From assembly GCF_001417955.2 (NCBI RefSeq), contig NZ_LKTM01000346.1, positions 1 to 37,901 of the forward strand: 37,901 nucleotides of DNA, written 5' to 3'. Both the position numbers and the translations under genes were made by a program. Under the pieces are notes generated by a model, which was not told the origin of the DNA, made no database searches, and saw only the letters and a list, made by a program, of their open reading frames with translations. This document shows positions 1 to 7,308 of this stretch, piece after piece; position 1 is the first letter of the stretch, and each line of letters starts with the position of its first letter. The DNA comes from Mycobacterium gordonae. GTDB taxonomy: Bacteria > Actinomycetota > Actinomycetes > Mycobacteriales > Mycobacteriaceae.

Positions 1-233
1 TGGCCGACCGCACCCCCATACAGGCCTACCTTGCAGAAAGATCCCCCAGAAACCTGCCAAGTTCTTGACCCAAGACAAGTTACCCCCGACATTGATTCCG
101 ATAAAGCGGCCTCGTCGATGATGGTTACGTCAGCCGCTGCCGGTGGTGACGCCGGCGAGCGCGAATGGCCCGGAGGCGGTCTGCGCAACCGCACCAGACG
201 GGTTCGTTCCGTCGCGACCGACGAAGACCTCGC
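1..233. other. Left-edge stretch with no supportable gene
   Basis: This stretch lies downstream of the stop of the ferredoxin-like gene. On the minus strand one frame stays open from that stop to the window edge, with an in-frame ATG at 90-92, but no ribosome-binding site precedes it. The translation resembles nothing I recognise, and no plus-strand frame is convincing either. It could be plain intergenic DNA or the start of a gene cut by the window edge. Confidence 0.4.
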
Positions 234-1124
234 TCAGTCCGACTTCACCGACACCAGGGCGTAGGTCCGTACCCGACCGTGGACCGAAGCGCGGCACATG
301 GAAAGCAGCGGTTCGGACATCTCTTCTGCGACAACGACTTCCACCGGACCCGGGTCAGCAGCAAGCTCGACGTGATGAATCCCGCCGCCCTTGTGCTCGA
401 CCCTCAGGGGGGACAACGCGCCGATCCGATCCTCCCCCGACGCTTCCCGGGCGAAATGCTGCGCGGCTTGGACCACATGCGGCAGGCATGTGCGCCCGCG
501 CAGGTACCGGTGGTCGAGCCGCCCGTCGAGATACAGCCGCACTAGTTCGGCCGAGTCGGTGGAATCGACCCGTCCGTAACACAGGCCTTCGGGCAGCACC
601 AGCATCGTCGCCGCGAATCGGTCACCGCCCAAATGTGAGCATTCCCAAACGAATTCGGGATACTCAGCCGCGATGGCGGCCGCCGCGCTTCGGCCCCGCA
701 CCGCGCAGCACTGATCGTGCTTGCCATGCGCACACACCGCGACGAGCGGGCCGCTGGTCAATTCACCGTCGGAGCCATCTAAAGCGATGTCCAAATAGTC
801 CCCAGCTTCATCGACCTCCCCGTGGTAGAGCGCCTCGCTGCCCTCATCACACCGCGCGATGAACCACCGCCAGCGCGGCGTCACCGGACGGCGCCCGGGG
901 CGACGGATCGCGGTGACCCGCATGCCCGCAGCCTCGATGCGGCGGCAGACCTGACGCCCGAGTTCGCGGTCGATGATCGCCGGTGAGTCCAGGAAAGCCG
1001 ACTGTCCCCACGCCCCACCGAGTTCGAGCATTGCCCACGCGTGCCCGGCCGACGCGGTTCCGTACAACGGGTCGTCCCGCGACAGCGACTGGTCGCTGCA
1101 CGGAGTACGCCGCGGCGCGTTCAT
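234..1124 (-). CDS. Sucrase/ferredoxin-like iron-sulfur protein
   Basis: A 296-residue protein of the sucrase/ferredoxin-like family, which has a thioredoxin-like fold that typically carries a [2Fe-2S] cluster. Cysteines fall in two groups: Cys131 with the adjacent pair Cys139-Cys140 (CAHGKHDQCC), and Cys162 followed by His164 (ECSHLGGDRFA). This spacing matches the family's metal-binding core. The open frame extends upstream to 1730, but the ATG at 1122-1124 overlaps the TGA of the JmjC gene as ATGA, which fixes the start and implies translational coupling. It is the last gene of a three-gene minus-strand operon: peptide, oxygenase, ferredoxin-like protein. Inference: it may supply electrons to, or help assemble the iron centre of, the adjacent oxygenase. 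Family members have no well-defined general function, so the specific role is unknown. Confidence 0.85.
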   Translation of the reverse strand: MNAPRRTPCSDQSLSRDDPLYGTASAGHAWAMLELGGAWGQSAFLDSPAIIDRELGRQVCRRIEAAGMRVTAIRRPGRRPVTPRWRWFIARCDEGSEALYHGEVDEAGDYLDIALDGSDGELTSGPLVAVCAHGKHDQCCAVRGRSAAAAIAAEYPEFVWECSHLGGDRFAATMLVLPEGLCYGRVDSTDSAELVRLYLDGRLDHRYLRGRTCLPHVVQAAQHFAREASGEDRIGALSPLRVEHKGGGIHHVELAADPGPVEVVVAEEMSEPLLSMCRASVHGRVRTYALVSVKSD

Positions 1125-2356
1125 CCGTGCTCTGGCCCGGTCGAGAGCCCGTCTTCGGTCGGCACCAGCACGGCCTCGCGCAGCAGTCGGCGGATCAGCA
1201 CTGTGGAGTCGGCGTGGTCGAGGCCGGGCAGGGTGTCGGCATCGGCAACCACTCCGCGATGAAGCGCTTCGATGGCGGGTGCGCAGTACCCGGGGAACGT
1301 GATGGTCCGGTCCGGTAGCCGCAGCACAACACGGTCGTCGACAATCTGCGGTGTCCCGATCAGTCCGTGACGCCATCGAACCGGTATCTCGCCGGCCCGT
1401 TCGGCGGCCGCCAGCGTGGCCAGCACCTGAACCGGGACGGGCCTGGTGGTCTGAGCGTGACGGTCCGACAACCGCGCGGCCGCCCCGAGACTCAGATCGG
1501 CGGCTCGATCCCGCACGGCGTCGACGACCTGGGCCATGATCTTGCTCGTCGTCGCCGCCATCTCGTCGCGGTTGGTGGCATCGATGCCCATCGGCAGCGG
1601 CCGTCTGAACTCGGCATCCGAGGCCAGCGTGTCGACGAACGCACGGACGACGTCCAGAGACGTCAATGCGGACACCCCGATGGTGAGGTGGATCGAGGTC
1701 GTCTCCAAGGAGCGCGCGGAGTGCACCCAACCGCGCGGCAGATACAGCGCGTCTCCGGCTTTCAGAACCGTATCGATGACCGGGTCATCCTCGATTCGCG
1801 CGGCGATGGCCTCCCGGTGCTGTGTCCACGGTTGCGAGGGCAACGGGTGCTGATGCACGGGCTCGTGCACCGTCCAGTGCTTCTCGCCCGACGCTTGGAG
1901 GATGAACACGTCGTGGACGTCGTAGTGCGGATCGAAGCCTTGGCTACCAGGCGGGGTCACATAGGCGTTGGCCTGCACCGGATGCCCCAGATCGTCGACC
2001 ATGGCTCGCACGAAGTCGATCAGGGGCGGCCACAACCGATGCAATCCCTGCAAGACGATGGTCGCGCCGGCGGAGAACTCGGCCAGGACCTTGGCTGAAT
2101 CCACTTGATCCGGCACTTCGGCGCCGAAGCCGGCCGGGCCGGCGTAGCAGTCCCGGGCCAGGATGTCGCCGGCCCTGGCCATCCGGATGAACGGTGTGCG
2201 CACACCACGCCGGGCGATCAGTTCATCCACCGCCGACGGCGACAGCAAATCGCTGAAGTCGCGCGGCAGCGCCTCAGCGCGGCTGAGTAGGGGCGTGCGG
2301 CCCCAATGCCGGGTTGCGAACAACCCAGCATCGGTGGCCGTACAGCGACTCAACAT
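1121..2356 (-). CDS. JmjC-domain 2-oxoglutarate/Fe(II) oxygenase, ribosomal-oxygenase type
   Basis: A 411-residue cupin-fold oxygenase resembling the YcfD/NO66/MINA53 group, which hydroxylates arginine or histidine side chains of ribosomal proteins. The Fe(II) ligands are visible as His144-x-Asp146 (DPHYDVHD) and His212 (GWVHSA). Lys159 in GEKHW is a candidate 2-oxoglutarate anchor. The roughly 170 residues after the cupin core fit the dimerisation and winged-helix part of this family. The ATG at 2354-2356 begins 10 nt after the stop of the small repeat peptide, and the gene's TGA overlaps the next gene's ATG. Its position between a repetitive Asp/Gly/His peptide and an iron-sulfur protein suggests the peptide, rather than a ribosomal protein, as substrate. 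That is inference. A housekeeping ribosomal oxygenase is the alternative. Confidence 0.88.
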   Translation of the reverse strand: MLSRCTATDAGLFATRHWGRTPLLSRAEALPRDFSDLLSPSAVDELIARRGVRTPFIRMARAGDILARDCYAGPAGFGAEVPDQVDSAKVLAEFSAGATIVLQGLHRLWPPLIDFVRAMVDDLGHPVQANAYVTPPGSQGFDPHYDVHDVFILQASGEKHWTVHEPVHQHPLPSQPWTQHREAIAARIEDDPVIDTVLKAGDALYLPRGWVHSARSLETTSIHLTIGVSALTSLDVVRAFVDTLASDAEFRRPLPMGIDATNRDEMAATTSKIMAQVVDAVRDRAADLSLGAAARLSDRHAQTTRPVPVQVLATLAAAERAGEIPVRWRHGLIGTPQIVDDRVVLRLPDRTITFPGYCAPAIEALHRGVVADADTLPGLDHADSTVLIRRLLREAVLVPTEDGLSTGPEHG

Positions 2357-2366
2357 CTAGCGGCGG

Positions 2367-2561
2367 TCACGCGGTTCCGTCGGCCCCGCCATCGTGACCT
2401 TCGGGGTTGGAGCCGCCGTCGGCGGGACCTTCGCCCTTCGAGCCTTCGCTTGCCGTTCCGTCAGCCCCGCCGTCGTGACCTTCAGGGTTGGAGCCGCCGT
2501 CGGCCGTGCCTTCACCGCCGTCGCCACCAGCGGTGGTGATGTCGTCATCGTCGAGCGCCAT
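2367..2561 (-). CDS. Asp/Gly-rich repeat peptide, candidate RiPP precursor
   Basis: A 64-residue peptide heading the JmjC/ferredoxin operon. The N-terminal leader-like part is short and acidic (MALDDDDITTAGGDG). Residues 16-37 and 43-64 are two 22-residue repeats that differ only at Thr19/Pro46, joined by SEGSK. Each repeat has a core ADGGSNPEGHDGGADGTA with one His (His29 and His56). There is no Cys, no signal peptide and no hydrophobic segment. The ATG at 2559-2561 is chosen because GAGAAAGG lies 7 nt upstream; a GTG at 2631-2633 would add 24 residues without such support. The two repeats carry several synonymous codon differences, so the protein sequence appears to be conserved. A precursor of a ribosomally made, post-translationally modified peptide is the best reading, but I do not recognise a named family. 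Confidence 0.75.
   Translation of the reverse strand: MALDDDDITTAGGDGGEGTADGGSNPEGHDGGADGTASEGSKGEGPADGGSNPEGHDGGADGTA
2370..2516 (-). repeat. Two 66-bp direct repeats inside the peptide gene
   Basis: The copies are at 2451-2516 and 2370-2435, separated by 15 bp, each encoding 22 residues. By eye they differ at about seven codons, six of them synonymous and one changing Thr to Pro. The second copy ends exactly at the stop codon. Confidence 0.9.
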
Positions 2562-2962
2562 GATGCTGCCTTTCTCTGGAATCACCGGACGGTCAGATTC
2601 CGTGCCGGTTGCTGCGTGTCTGCGATCACGCACCGCAGGAGTTTACGCGCGAGGCCTCGGCTAAACGCGGCAGCGACAAACGTTCTCGCGCGTACGCACG
2701 CGTGCACCGTCAGCCGTCCCGCTGTCCGAGGCCGCGCATCGGGCGGCCCTATCGCATCTGATACCAATTCGCTTTCTGCGCAATGATTTTCGGGTACTGC
2801 ACAATAAATGATCCAGCCGGGAGATCGACACGGCCGTCATCCCGTTCCGCCAAATCCTGATCTCAGGTTCTCCGGTGCGATAACGAGACGATGAAAGGTG
2901 CGACTTTCGGCTGGTTGAGTCGTACGGTAGATGCGCTGCAGTGACCAGACTGAAGGAGGACC
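2562..2962. other. Divergent intergenic region between the peptide operon and ndhA
   Basis: About 400 bp without a credible gene. It must hold the promoters of both the minus-strand peptide/oxygenase operon and plus-strand ndhA. A relatively AT-rich patch occurs near 2760-2815. I could not identify a convincing -35/-10 pair or an operator palindrome. The strong AGGAGG before ndhA lies at its right end. Confidence 0.5.
2569..2576 (-). promoter_or_regulatory. Ribosome-binding site fixing the peptide start
   Basis: On the minus strand this reads GAGAAAGG and ends 7 nt before the ATG at 2561. It is the strongest Shine-Dalgarno sequence in this operon and supports the short 64-residue product. 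Confidence 0.7.
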
Positions 2963-4378
2963 ATGACGCCCCCACCCGCCGAAGCCTCGACCGCCGAGAA
3001 GCGCCACCACGTCGTCATCATCGGCAGCGGGTTCGGCGGCCTCAATGCGGCCAAGTCGCTCAAGCGAGCCAATGTGGACATCACCCTGATTTCGAAGACG
3101 ACGACCCATCTGTTTCAACCGCTGCTGTACCAAGTGGCGACCGGCATCCTGTCCGAGGGCGACATCGCCCCGACCACCCGGCTGATCCTGCGCAGGCAGA
3201 AGAATGTGCGGGTGATCCTGGGTGAGGTCAGCGGGATCGACCTCGCATCCCAGACCGTCACCTCGAAGCTGATCAACATGGAGACGGTGACGCACTACGA
3301 CAGCCTGATCGTCGCCGCCGGCGCCCAGCAGTCCTACTTCGGCAACGACCACTTCGCCACCTTCGCGCCCGGGATGAAGACCATCGACGACGCGCTGGAG
3401 CTGCGCGGCCGCATTCTCGGCGCGTTCGAGGCGGCCGAAGTCGCCACCGACCACGCCGAGCGCGAACGCCGGCTGACCTTCGTCGTGGTCGGGGCGGGGC
3501 CCACCGGCGTCGAACTCGCCGGCGAGATCGTTCAACTCGCCGAGCGCACGCTGGCCGGAGCGTTCCGAACCATCACACCCAGCGAGTGCCGGGTGATTCT
3601 GCTCGACGCCGCCCCCGCGGTCTTGCCGCCGATGGGCCCCAAGCTGGGCGCCAAGGCACAGCACAAGCTGGAGAAGATGGACGTCGAGGTCCAACTCAAT
3701 GCAATGGTGACCGCGGTCGACTACAAGGGCATCACCGTCAAGGACAAGGACGGCACCGAACGCCGCATCGAATGCGCCTGCAAGGTGTGGGCGGCCGGGG
3801 TGCAGGCCAGTTCGCTCGGCAAGATGATCGCCGAGCAGTCTGACGGCACCGAAATCGACCGTGCCGGAAGGGTTGTCGTGGAGCCCGACCTCACCGTCAA
3901 GGGACACCCGAATGTCTTCGTCATCGGCGACCTGATGGCGGTGCCAGATGTCCCGGGAATGGCGCAGGGCGCGATCCAGGGTGCGAAGTACGCCACCGGC
4001 GTGATCAAGAACATGGTCAAAGGCAAGGACGACCCGACCGCGAGAGAGCCGTTCCAGTATTTCAACAAGGGCAGCATGGCGCTGATCTCCCACTACAGCG
4101 CCGTCGCGAAGGTCGGCAAGGTGGAGTTCGCCGGCTTAATCGCCTGGTTGGCGTGGCTGTTCCTGCACCTGTTGTATCTGGTGGGCCACCGAAACCGGAT
4201 CTCCGCCGCCTTCTCCTGGGGGCTCGCCTTCCTCGGCCGCACCCGGGGCCAGATGGCGATCACCAGCCAGATGATCTACGCCCGGGTGGCGGTCAACTGG
4301 GTCAAGGAATACTCGGAAGAGGGCACGCTGGCCGCTGCGGAACGCGCGGAGGCGGCCGAACAGCGGGCGGCGGGCTAA
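2963..4378 (+). CDS. ndhA: Type II NADH dehydrogenase (NDH-2)
   Basis: A 471-residue non-proton-pumping NADH:menaquinone oxidoreductase that feeds electrons from NADH into the respiratory chain at the inner face of the membrane. The FAD-binding motif GSGFGG is at residues 21-26, and the NADH-binding motif VVGAGPTGVELAG starts near residue 175. A hydrophobic and amphipathic region at about 389-425 fits the family's membrane-attachment element. Length matches mycobacterial NdhA (470 residues, Rv0392c). The ATG is preceded by AAGGAGGACC, a near-ideal ribosome-binding site. It converges on metZ, and the two stop codons overlap in the tetranucleotide at 4375-4378. The metZ neighbourhood supports ndhA rather than its paralogue ndh. 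Confidence 0.95.
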   Translation: MTPPPAEASTAEKRHHVVIIGSGFGGLNAAKSLKRANVDITLISKTTTHLFQPLLYQVATGILSEGDIAPTTRLILRRQKNVRVILGEVSGIDLASQTVTSKLINMETVTHYDSLIVAAGAQQSYFGNDHFATFAPGMKTIDDALELRGRILGAFEAAEVATDHAERERRLTFVVVGAGPTGVELAGEIVQLAERTLAGAFRTITPSECRVILLDAAPAVLPPMGPKLGAKAQHKLEKMDVEVQLNAMVTAVDYKGITVKDKDGTERRIECACKVWAAGVQASSLGKMIAEQSDGTEIDRAGRVVVEPDLTVKGHPNVFVIGDLMAVPDVPGMAQGAIQGAKYATGVIKNMVKGKDDPTAREPFQYFNKGSMALISHYSAVAKVGKVEFAGLIAWLAWLFLHLLYLVGHRNRISAAFSWGLAFLGRTRGQMAITSQMIYARVAVNWVKEYSEEGTLAAAERAEAAEQRAAG

Positions 4379-5568
4379 CTCAGGGCCTGGTCGATGTCGG
4401 CGATCAGATCGTCGGTGCCTTCCAGGCCTACCGAGATCCGGACCACGCCGTCACCGAGCCCGATAGCAGCGCGGCCTTCCGGCCCCATCGCGCGGTGCGT
4501 CGTCGTAGCCGGATGCGTGACAAGGGATTTCGTGTCGCCCAGGTTGTTGGAGATGTCGATTAGCCGTAGCTTGTCCAGCACCTCGAAGGCCCGCTCCTTG
4601 GCAGCACCTTCCGCCGCGTTCAACTCGAAGGTCACAACCGTTCCGCCGCCGGACATTTGGCGCTTGGCCAGGTCGTACTGCGGATGCGACGGCAGGAATG
4701 GGTAACGCACCCAGTTGACGGCGGGATGTCCTTCCAGGAACTCCGCGATGCGTTGCGCCGAAGCGTTGCTGTATTGGACCCGAATGGCAAGCGTCTCAAG
4801 CCCTTTGAGCATCACCCAGGAATTGAACGCGCTCATCGCGGGGCCAGTGTGCCGCATCAGCTTCTGCACCGGACCGTCGATGTACTCCTTGTCGCCGAGG
4901 ATGGCGCCACCGAGCACCCGCCCCTGGCCGTCGATGTGCTTGGTGCCGGAGTACACCACCACGTCCACCCCGAGCGGGAAACCCTGCTGCAGCAGCGGCG
5001 TCGCGAAAACGTTGTCCAGCACCACTTTCGCGCCCGCCGCGTGCGCCAGGCCGGTGACCGCCGCAATGTCGACGAGAGACTGCATGGGATTGGACGGGGT
5101 TTCGAAGAACACCGCCTGGGTGGGCTTCGACAACGCCTCTTCCCACTGGGCGAGGTCGTCGCCGTCGACGAACACGGTCTCCACACCCCAGCGCGGCAGG
5201 ATCTCGTTGCACACCACGAAACAGGATCCGAACAGACTGCGCGCCGCCACCAGGCGATCGCCGGCACCCAGCAGCGCCCCGAGGGAGACGAACACGGCGG
5301 CCATGCCGCTGGCCGTCGCGAACGCGGCCGGGGCGCCCTCGATGAGGCGCAGCCGTTCCTGGAACATGTTGACGGTGGGGTTGCCGTAGCGCGAGTAGAC
5401 GTAGTGCTCCACCTCGCCGGTGAACGACTGCTCGGCGACCTCCGCGGAAGGATAGACGTAACCGGACGACAGGAACATCGCCTCGGACGTCTCTTCGAAA
5501 CCCGATCGCGTCAATCCGCCGCGCACGCCGATGGTCGCCTGGCTCACGCCGTCCGGCAGGTCCTTCAT
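4375..5568 (-). CDS. metZ: O-succinylhomoserine sulfhydrylase
   Basis: A 397-residue PLP enzyme of the Cys/Met metabolism family that makes homocysteine directly from O-succinylhomoserine and sulfide. The Schiff-base lysine is Lys210 in VVYSGTKHIDGQG, the PLP-contacting aspartate is Asp185 (LDNVF), and the phosphate-binding SGMA segment is near residue 87. The open frame runs up to 5742, but the ATG at 5566-5568 gives the family N-terminus (KDLPDGVSQATIGVRGG) and lies 8 nt after the stop of the rhodanese gene. It is the last gene of the purT-rhodanese-metZ operon. The neighbouring rhodanese suggests linked sulfur handling. M. tuberculosis MetZ is about 406 residues, so this version is slightly shorter at the N-terminus. 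Confidence 0.95.
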   Translation of the reverse strand: MKDLPDGVSQATIGVRGGLTRSGFEETSEAMFLSSGYVYPSAEVAEQSFTGEVEHYVYSRYGNPTVNMFQERLRLIEGAPAAFATASGMAAVFVSLGALLGAGDRLVAARSLFGSCFVVCNEILPRWGVETVFVDGDDLAQWEEALSKPTQAVFFETPSNPMQSLVDIAAVTGLAHAAGAKVVLDNVFATPLLQQGFPLGVDVVVYSGTKHIDGQGRVLGGAILGDKEYIDGPVQKLMRHTGPAMSAFNSWVMLKGLETLAIRVQYSNASAQRIAEFLEGHPAVNWVRYPFLPSHPQYDLAKRQMSGGGTVVTFELNAAEGAAKERAFEVLDKLRLIDISNNLGDTKSLVTHPATTTHRAMGPEGRAAIGLGDGVVRISVGLEGTDDLIADIDQALS

Positions 5569-5576
5569 CGCTGAGG

Positions 5577-5993
5577 CTAGCCCTGTTTCCAGGGCAGCCC
5601 GACCGCGCGCCAACCCGTCTCGCCCCGGTGCCCGTGGACGTCGAGCTGACCTTCGAAGCCGTCCAGCACGTTGTACGACGGCGTGAAGCCGGCCTCGGTC
5701 GCGACTTCGGCGGCTCCGATGGAGCGGTTTCCGGAGCGACACAGGAACACCACGGGGCGCTCGCCCTCACCGGCGGGGACCTTGTCCTTCAGTTCGTCAA
5801 GGAAGTTGTTGTTGTGCTGTCCGTTGGATTTGTTCCACTCGACGTAGACCACGTCGCGGCCCAGACTCGACAGGTCGGGAACCCCCACGAACCGCCACTC
5901 GGCGTCGGTGCGCACATCCACCAGCACAGCCTCAGGATTGTCGCTGAGCAATTTCCACGCCTGCAGCGGCGTGATGTCTCCTGCGTAACTCAC
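5577..5993 (-). CDS. Single-domain rhodanese-like sulfurtransferase (Rv0390-like)
   Basis: A 138-residue rhodanese domain protein. The catalytic Cys85 sits in the loop CRSGNRS, and the domain opens with the usual VLVDVRTDAEW segment near residues 23-33. Rhodaneses move sulfane sulfur from thiosulfate or a persulfide donor to an acceptor; the acceptor here is unknown. The start is GTG at 5991-5993, overlapping the purT stop as GTGA and giving the N-terminus VSYAGDITPLQAW, matching the M. tuberculosis orthologue. metZ follows after 8 nt, so persulfide or sulfide supply to homocysteine synthesis is a reasonable but unproven role. Confidence 0.9.
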   Translation of the reverse strand: MSYAGDITPLQAWKLLSDNPEAVLVDVRTDAEWRFVGVPDLSSLGRDVVYVEWNKSNGQHNNNFLDELKDKVPAGEGERPVVFLCRSGNRSIGAAEVATEAGFTPSYNVLDGFEGQLDVHGHRGETGWRAVGLPWKQG

Positions 5994-7198
5994 CCGCGTG
6001 AGTCTCGCACATTCAGCCGGGTCGCGACCTCCCGGGCGCGGTCGCGAGCGGCGGTGACCTCCGGCGCGGTGGCCAGCGTCACACCCCACTTGTCCGGCAC
6101 CGAGGCAGGCTGCTCGTCGGTCGTCGAACCGAACACCCGCAGATCGCTTTCGGGCACCGCAAGAGCGGAGGCCAGCACGTCCCCGCTGGGGGCCACCCCA
6201 GGCGCGGCCGGCCCGTGATCGACCAGCCGGGCGGCGCCCGGCGACACCATCATGGTGTCCACGGCAACTCCCAGGACAGCCCGCGCCTGCAGCTCGAAAA
6301 TCGAAAGCCGCTGGCTACGCAGCGTTACCCAGGCGCTGTCACTCGGACCAGCGATCACTTCAGCGAAGTACACCTCGTCGCCGTTGATCATCAACTCGAC
6401 ACTGAACACACCGCGTCCGCCCAGCGATTTGACGATGCGTGCGGCAATCGACTTCGCCGCGTCCACGGCGGCGGTGGTCAGGTGCTGCGGCTGCCAGGAC
6501 TCCAGCGCGCCGTTGTCGTCGCTGCCGTGACCGATCGGCGCGCAGAACTCGATGACGGGCCCCGACGGGCCCTCGGTGCGCACCACGATCAGCGTGACCA
6601 AAAACTCGACGTCGACCACGGTCTCGGCCCACACCCGGCCGCCCGCACCGGCCAGCTCCCAGGCTCGGGCAACTTCGTCCGCACCCCGGACGACCGACCG
6701 GCCAGACCCGTCGACCGCCTTGACCAGCAGAGGGAAACCGGCGTGGGCGGCGACCGCCTCGAGTTCGGCCAATGAATCGACGAACCAGAACGGCGCGGTG
6801 GGCAGGCCCAGCTCGTCGGCGGCGAGCTTGCGCAGACCCTCCCGGTCCGCCGTCAACCGCACGGCGCGCGCCCCGGGCACCAGTTCGGTGTCCTGGGCTT
6901 CGAGCTCCTCGAGGACCGTGACGGCCGCCGATGTGTCGAACGCCCCGGGAAGCGTCACCACGAAATCCGGTTGCAGCGCCGCCACGACCGCCGTGAGCTC
7001 CTCGGCGTCGGACAGCGTATCGGCATCCGCGGTGATCACCTCAGCCCCCAGCCGCTGCAGTGCCACCGCCAGCTCCTGGCCGGACTCATCGGAACCAAGC
7101 AACAGCACCCGTGGCCCGGCATCGGCCTCGGGTTCGGCTGGTTCCTCGACGGCCCACGTCGTCGTGCCCTCTTGTTGTTCGGTCACGCCGTCAGTCAC
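5990..7198 (-). CDS. purT: Formate-dependent GAR transformylase, ATP-grasp
   Basis: A 402-residue ATP-grasp enzyme that makes formylglycinamide ribonucleotide from GAR, formate and ATP, a folate-independent route for step three of purine synthesis. The N-terminal pre-ATP-grasp domain begins around VLLLGSDESGQELAVALQ. A DREGLRKLAADELGLPT segment follows, then the ATP-grasp core with GRGVFSVELMINGDEVYFAEV near residue 265. The start used is GTG at 7196-7198. A second GTG at 7184-7186 is possible, and neither has a clear Shine-Dalgarno sequence. Together with a TATTGT hexamer about 7 nt upstream, this suggests a leaderless message. It is the first gene of a coupled operon with rhodanese and metZ. 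Confidence 0.92.
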   Translation of the reverse strand: MTDGVTEQQEGTTTWAVEEPAEPEADAGPRVLLLGSDESGQELAVALQRLGAEVITADADTLSDAEELTAVVAALQPDFVVTLPGAFDTSAAVTVLEELEAQDTELVPGARAVRLTADREGLRKLAADELGLPTAPFWFVDSLAELEAVAAHAGFPLLVKAVDGSGRSVVRGADEVARAWELAGAGGRVWAETVVDVEFLVTLIVVRTEGPSGPVIEFCAPIGHGSDDNGALESWQPQHLTTAAVDAAKSIAARIVKSLGGRGVFSVELMINGDEVYFAEVIAGPSDSAWVTLRSQRLSIFELQARAVLGVAVDTMMVSPGAARLVDHGPAAPGVAPSGDVLASALAVPESDLRVFGSTTDEQPASVPDKWGVTLATAPEVTAARDRAREVATRLNVRDSRG

Positions 7199-7205
7199 GC
7201 ACTCA

Positions 7206-7211
7206 ACAATA
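7206..7211 (-). promoter_or_regulatory. Possible -10 element for purT
   Basis: On the minus strand this reads TATTGT, 7 nt upstream of the purT GTG, a spacing expected for a leaderless mycobacterial transcript. No good -35 hexamer is visible, so support is weak. Confidence 0.3.
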
Positions 7212-7308
7212 GGTGCGGCCAGCAGAACACCGCGCCGGGACTCATTTCCCGAATTTGTATCTCGCTGAGCGAAAAAGATTAACTGTCTCGGGGGGAGAGG
7301 AGATGTGC

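Noticed and set aside
31..264. Small plus-strand frame at the left edge
   Set aside because: No ribosome-binding site, no recognisable domain, and it overlaps the end of the ferredoxin-like gene.
1125..1730. N-terminal extension of the ferredoxin-like gene
   Set aside because: It lies out of frame inside the JmjC gene, and the ATGA overlap gives a natural start at 1124.
2367..2633. Longer 88-residue version of the repeat peptide from a GTG at 2631-2633
   Set aside because: No ribosome-binding site before the GTG, while the internal ATG has a good one.
2640..2720. CG-rich palindromic text near ACGCGCGTACGC as a possible operator
   Set aside because: Short self-complementary CG runs are expected by chance at this GC content, and there is no clear two-fold site.
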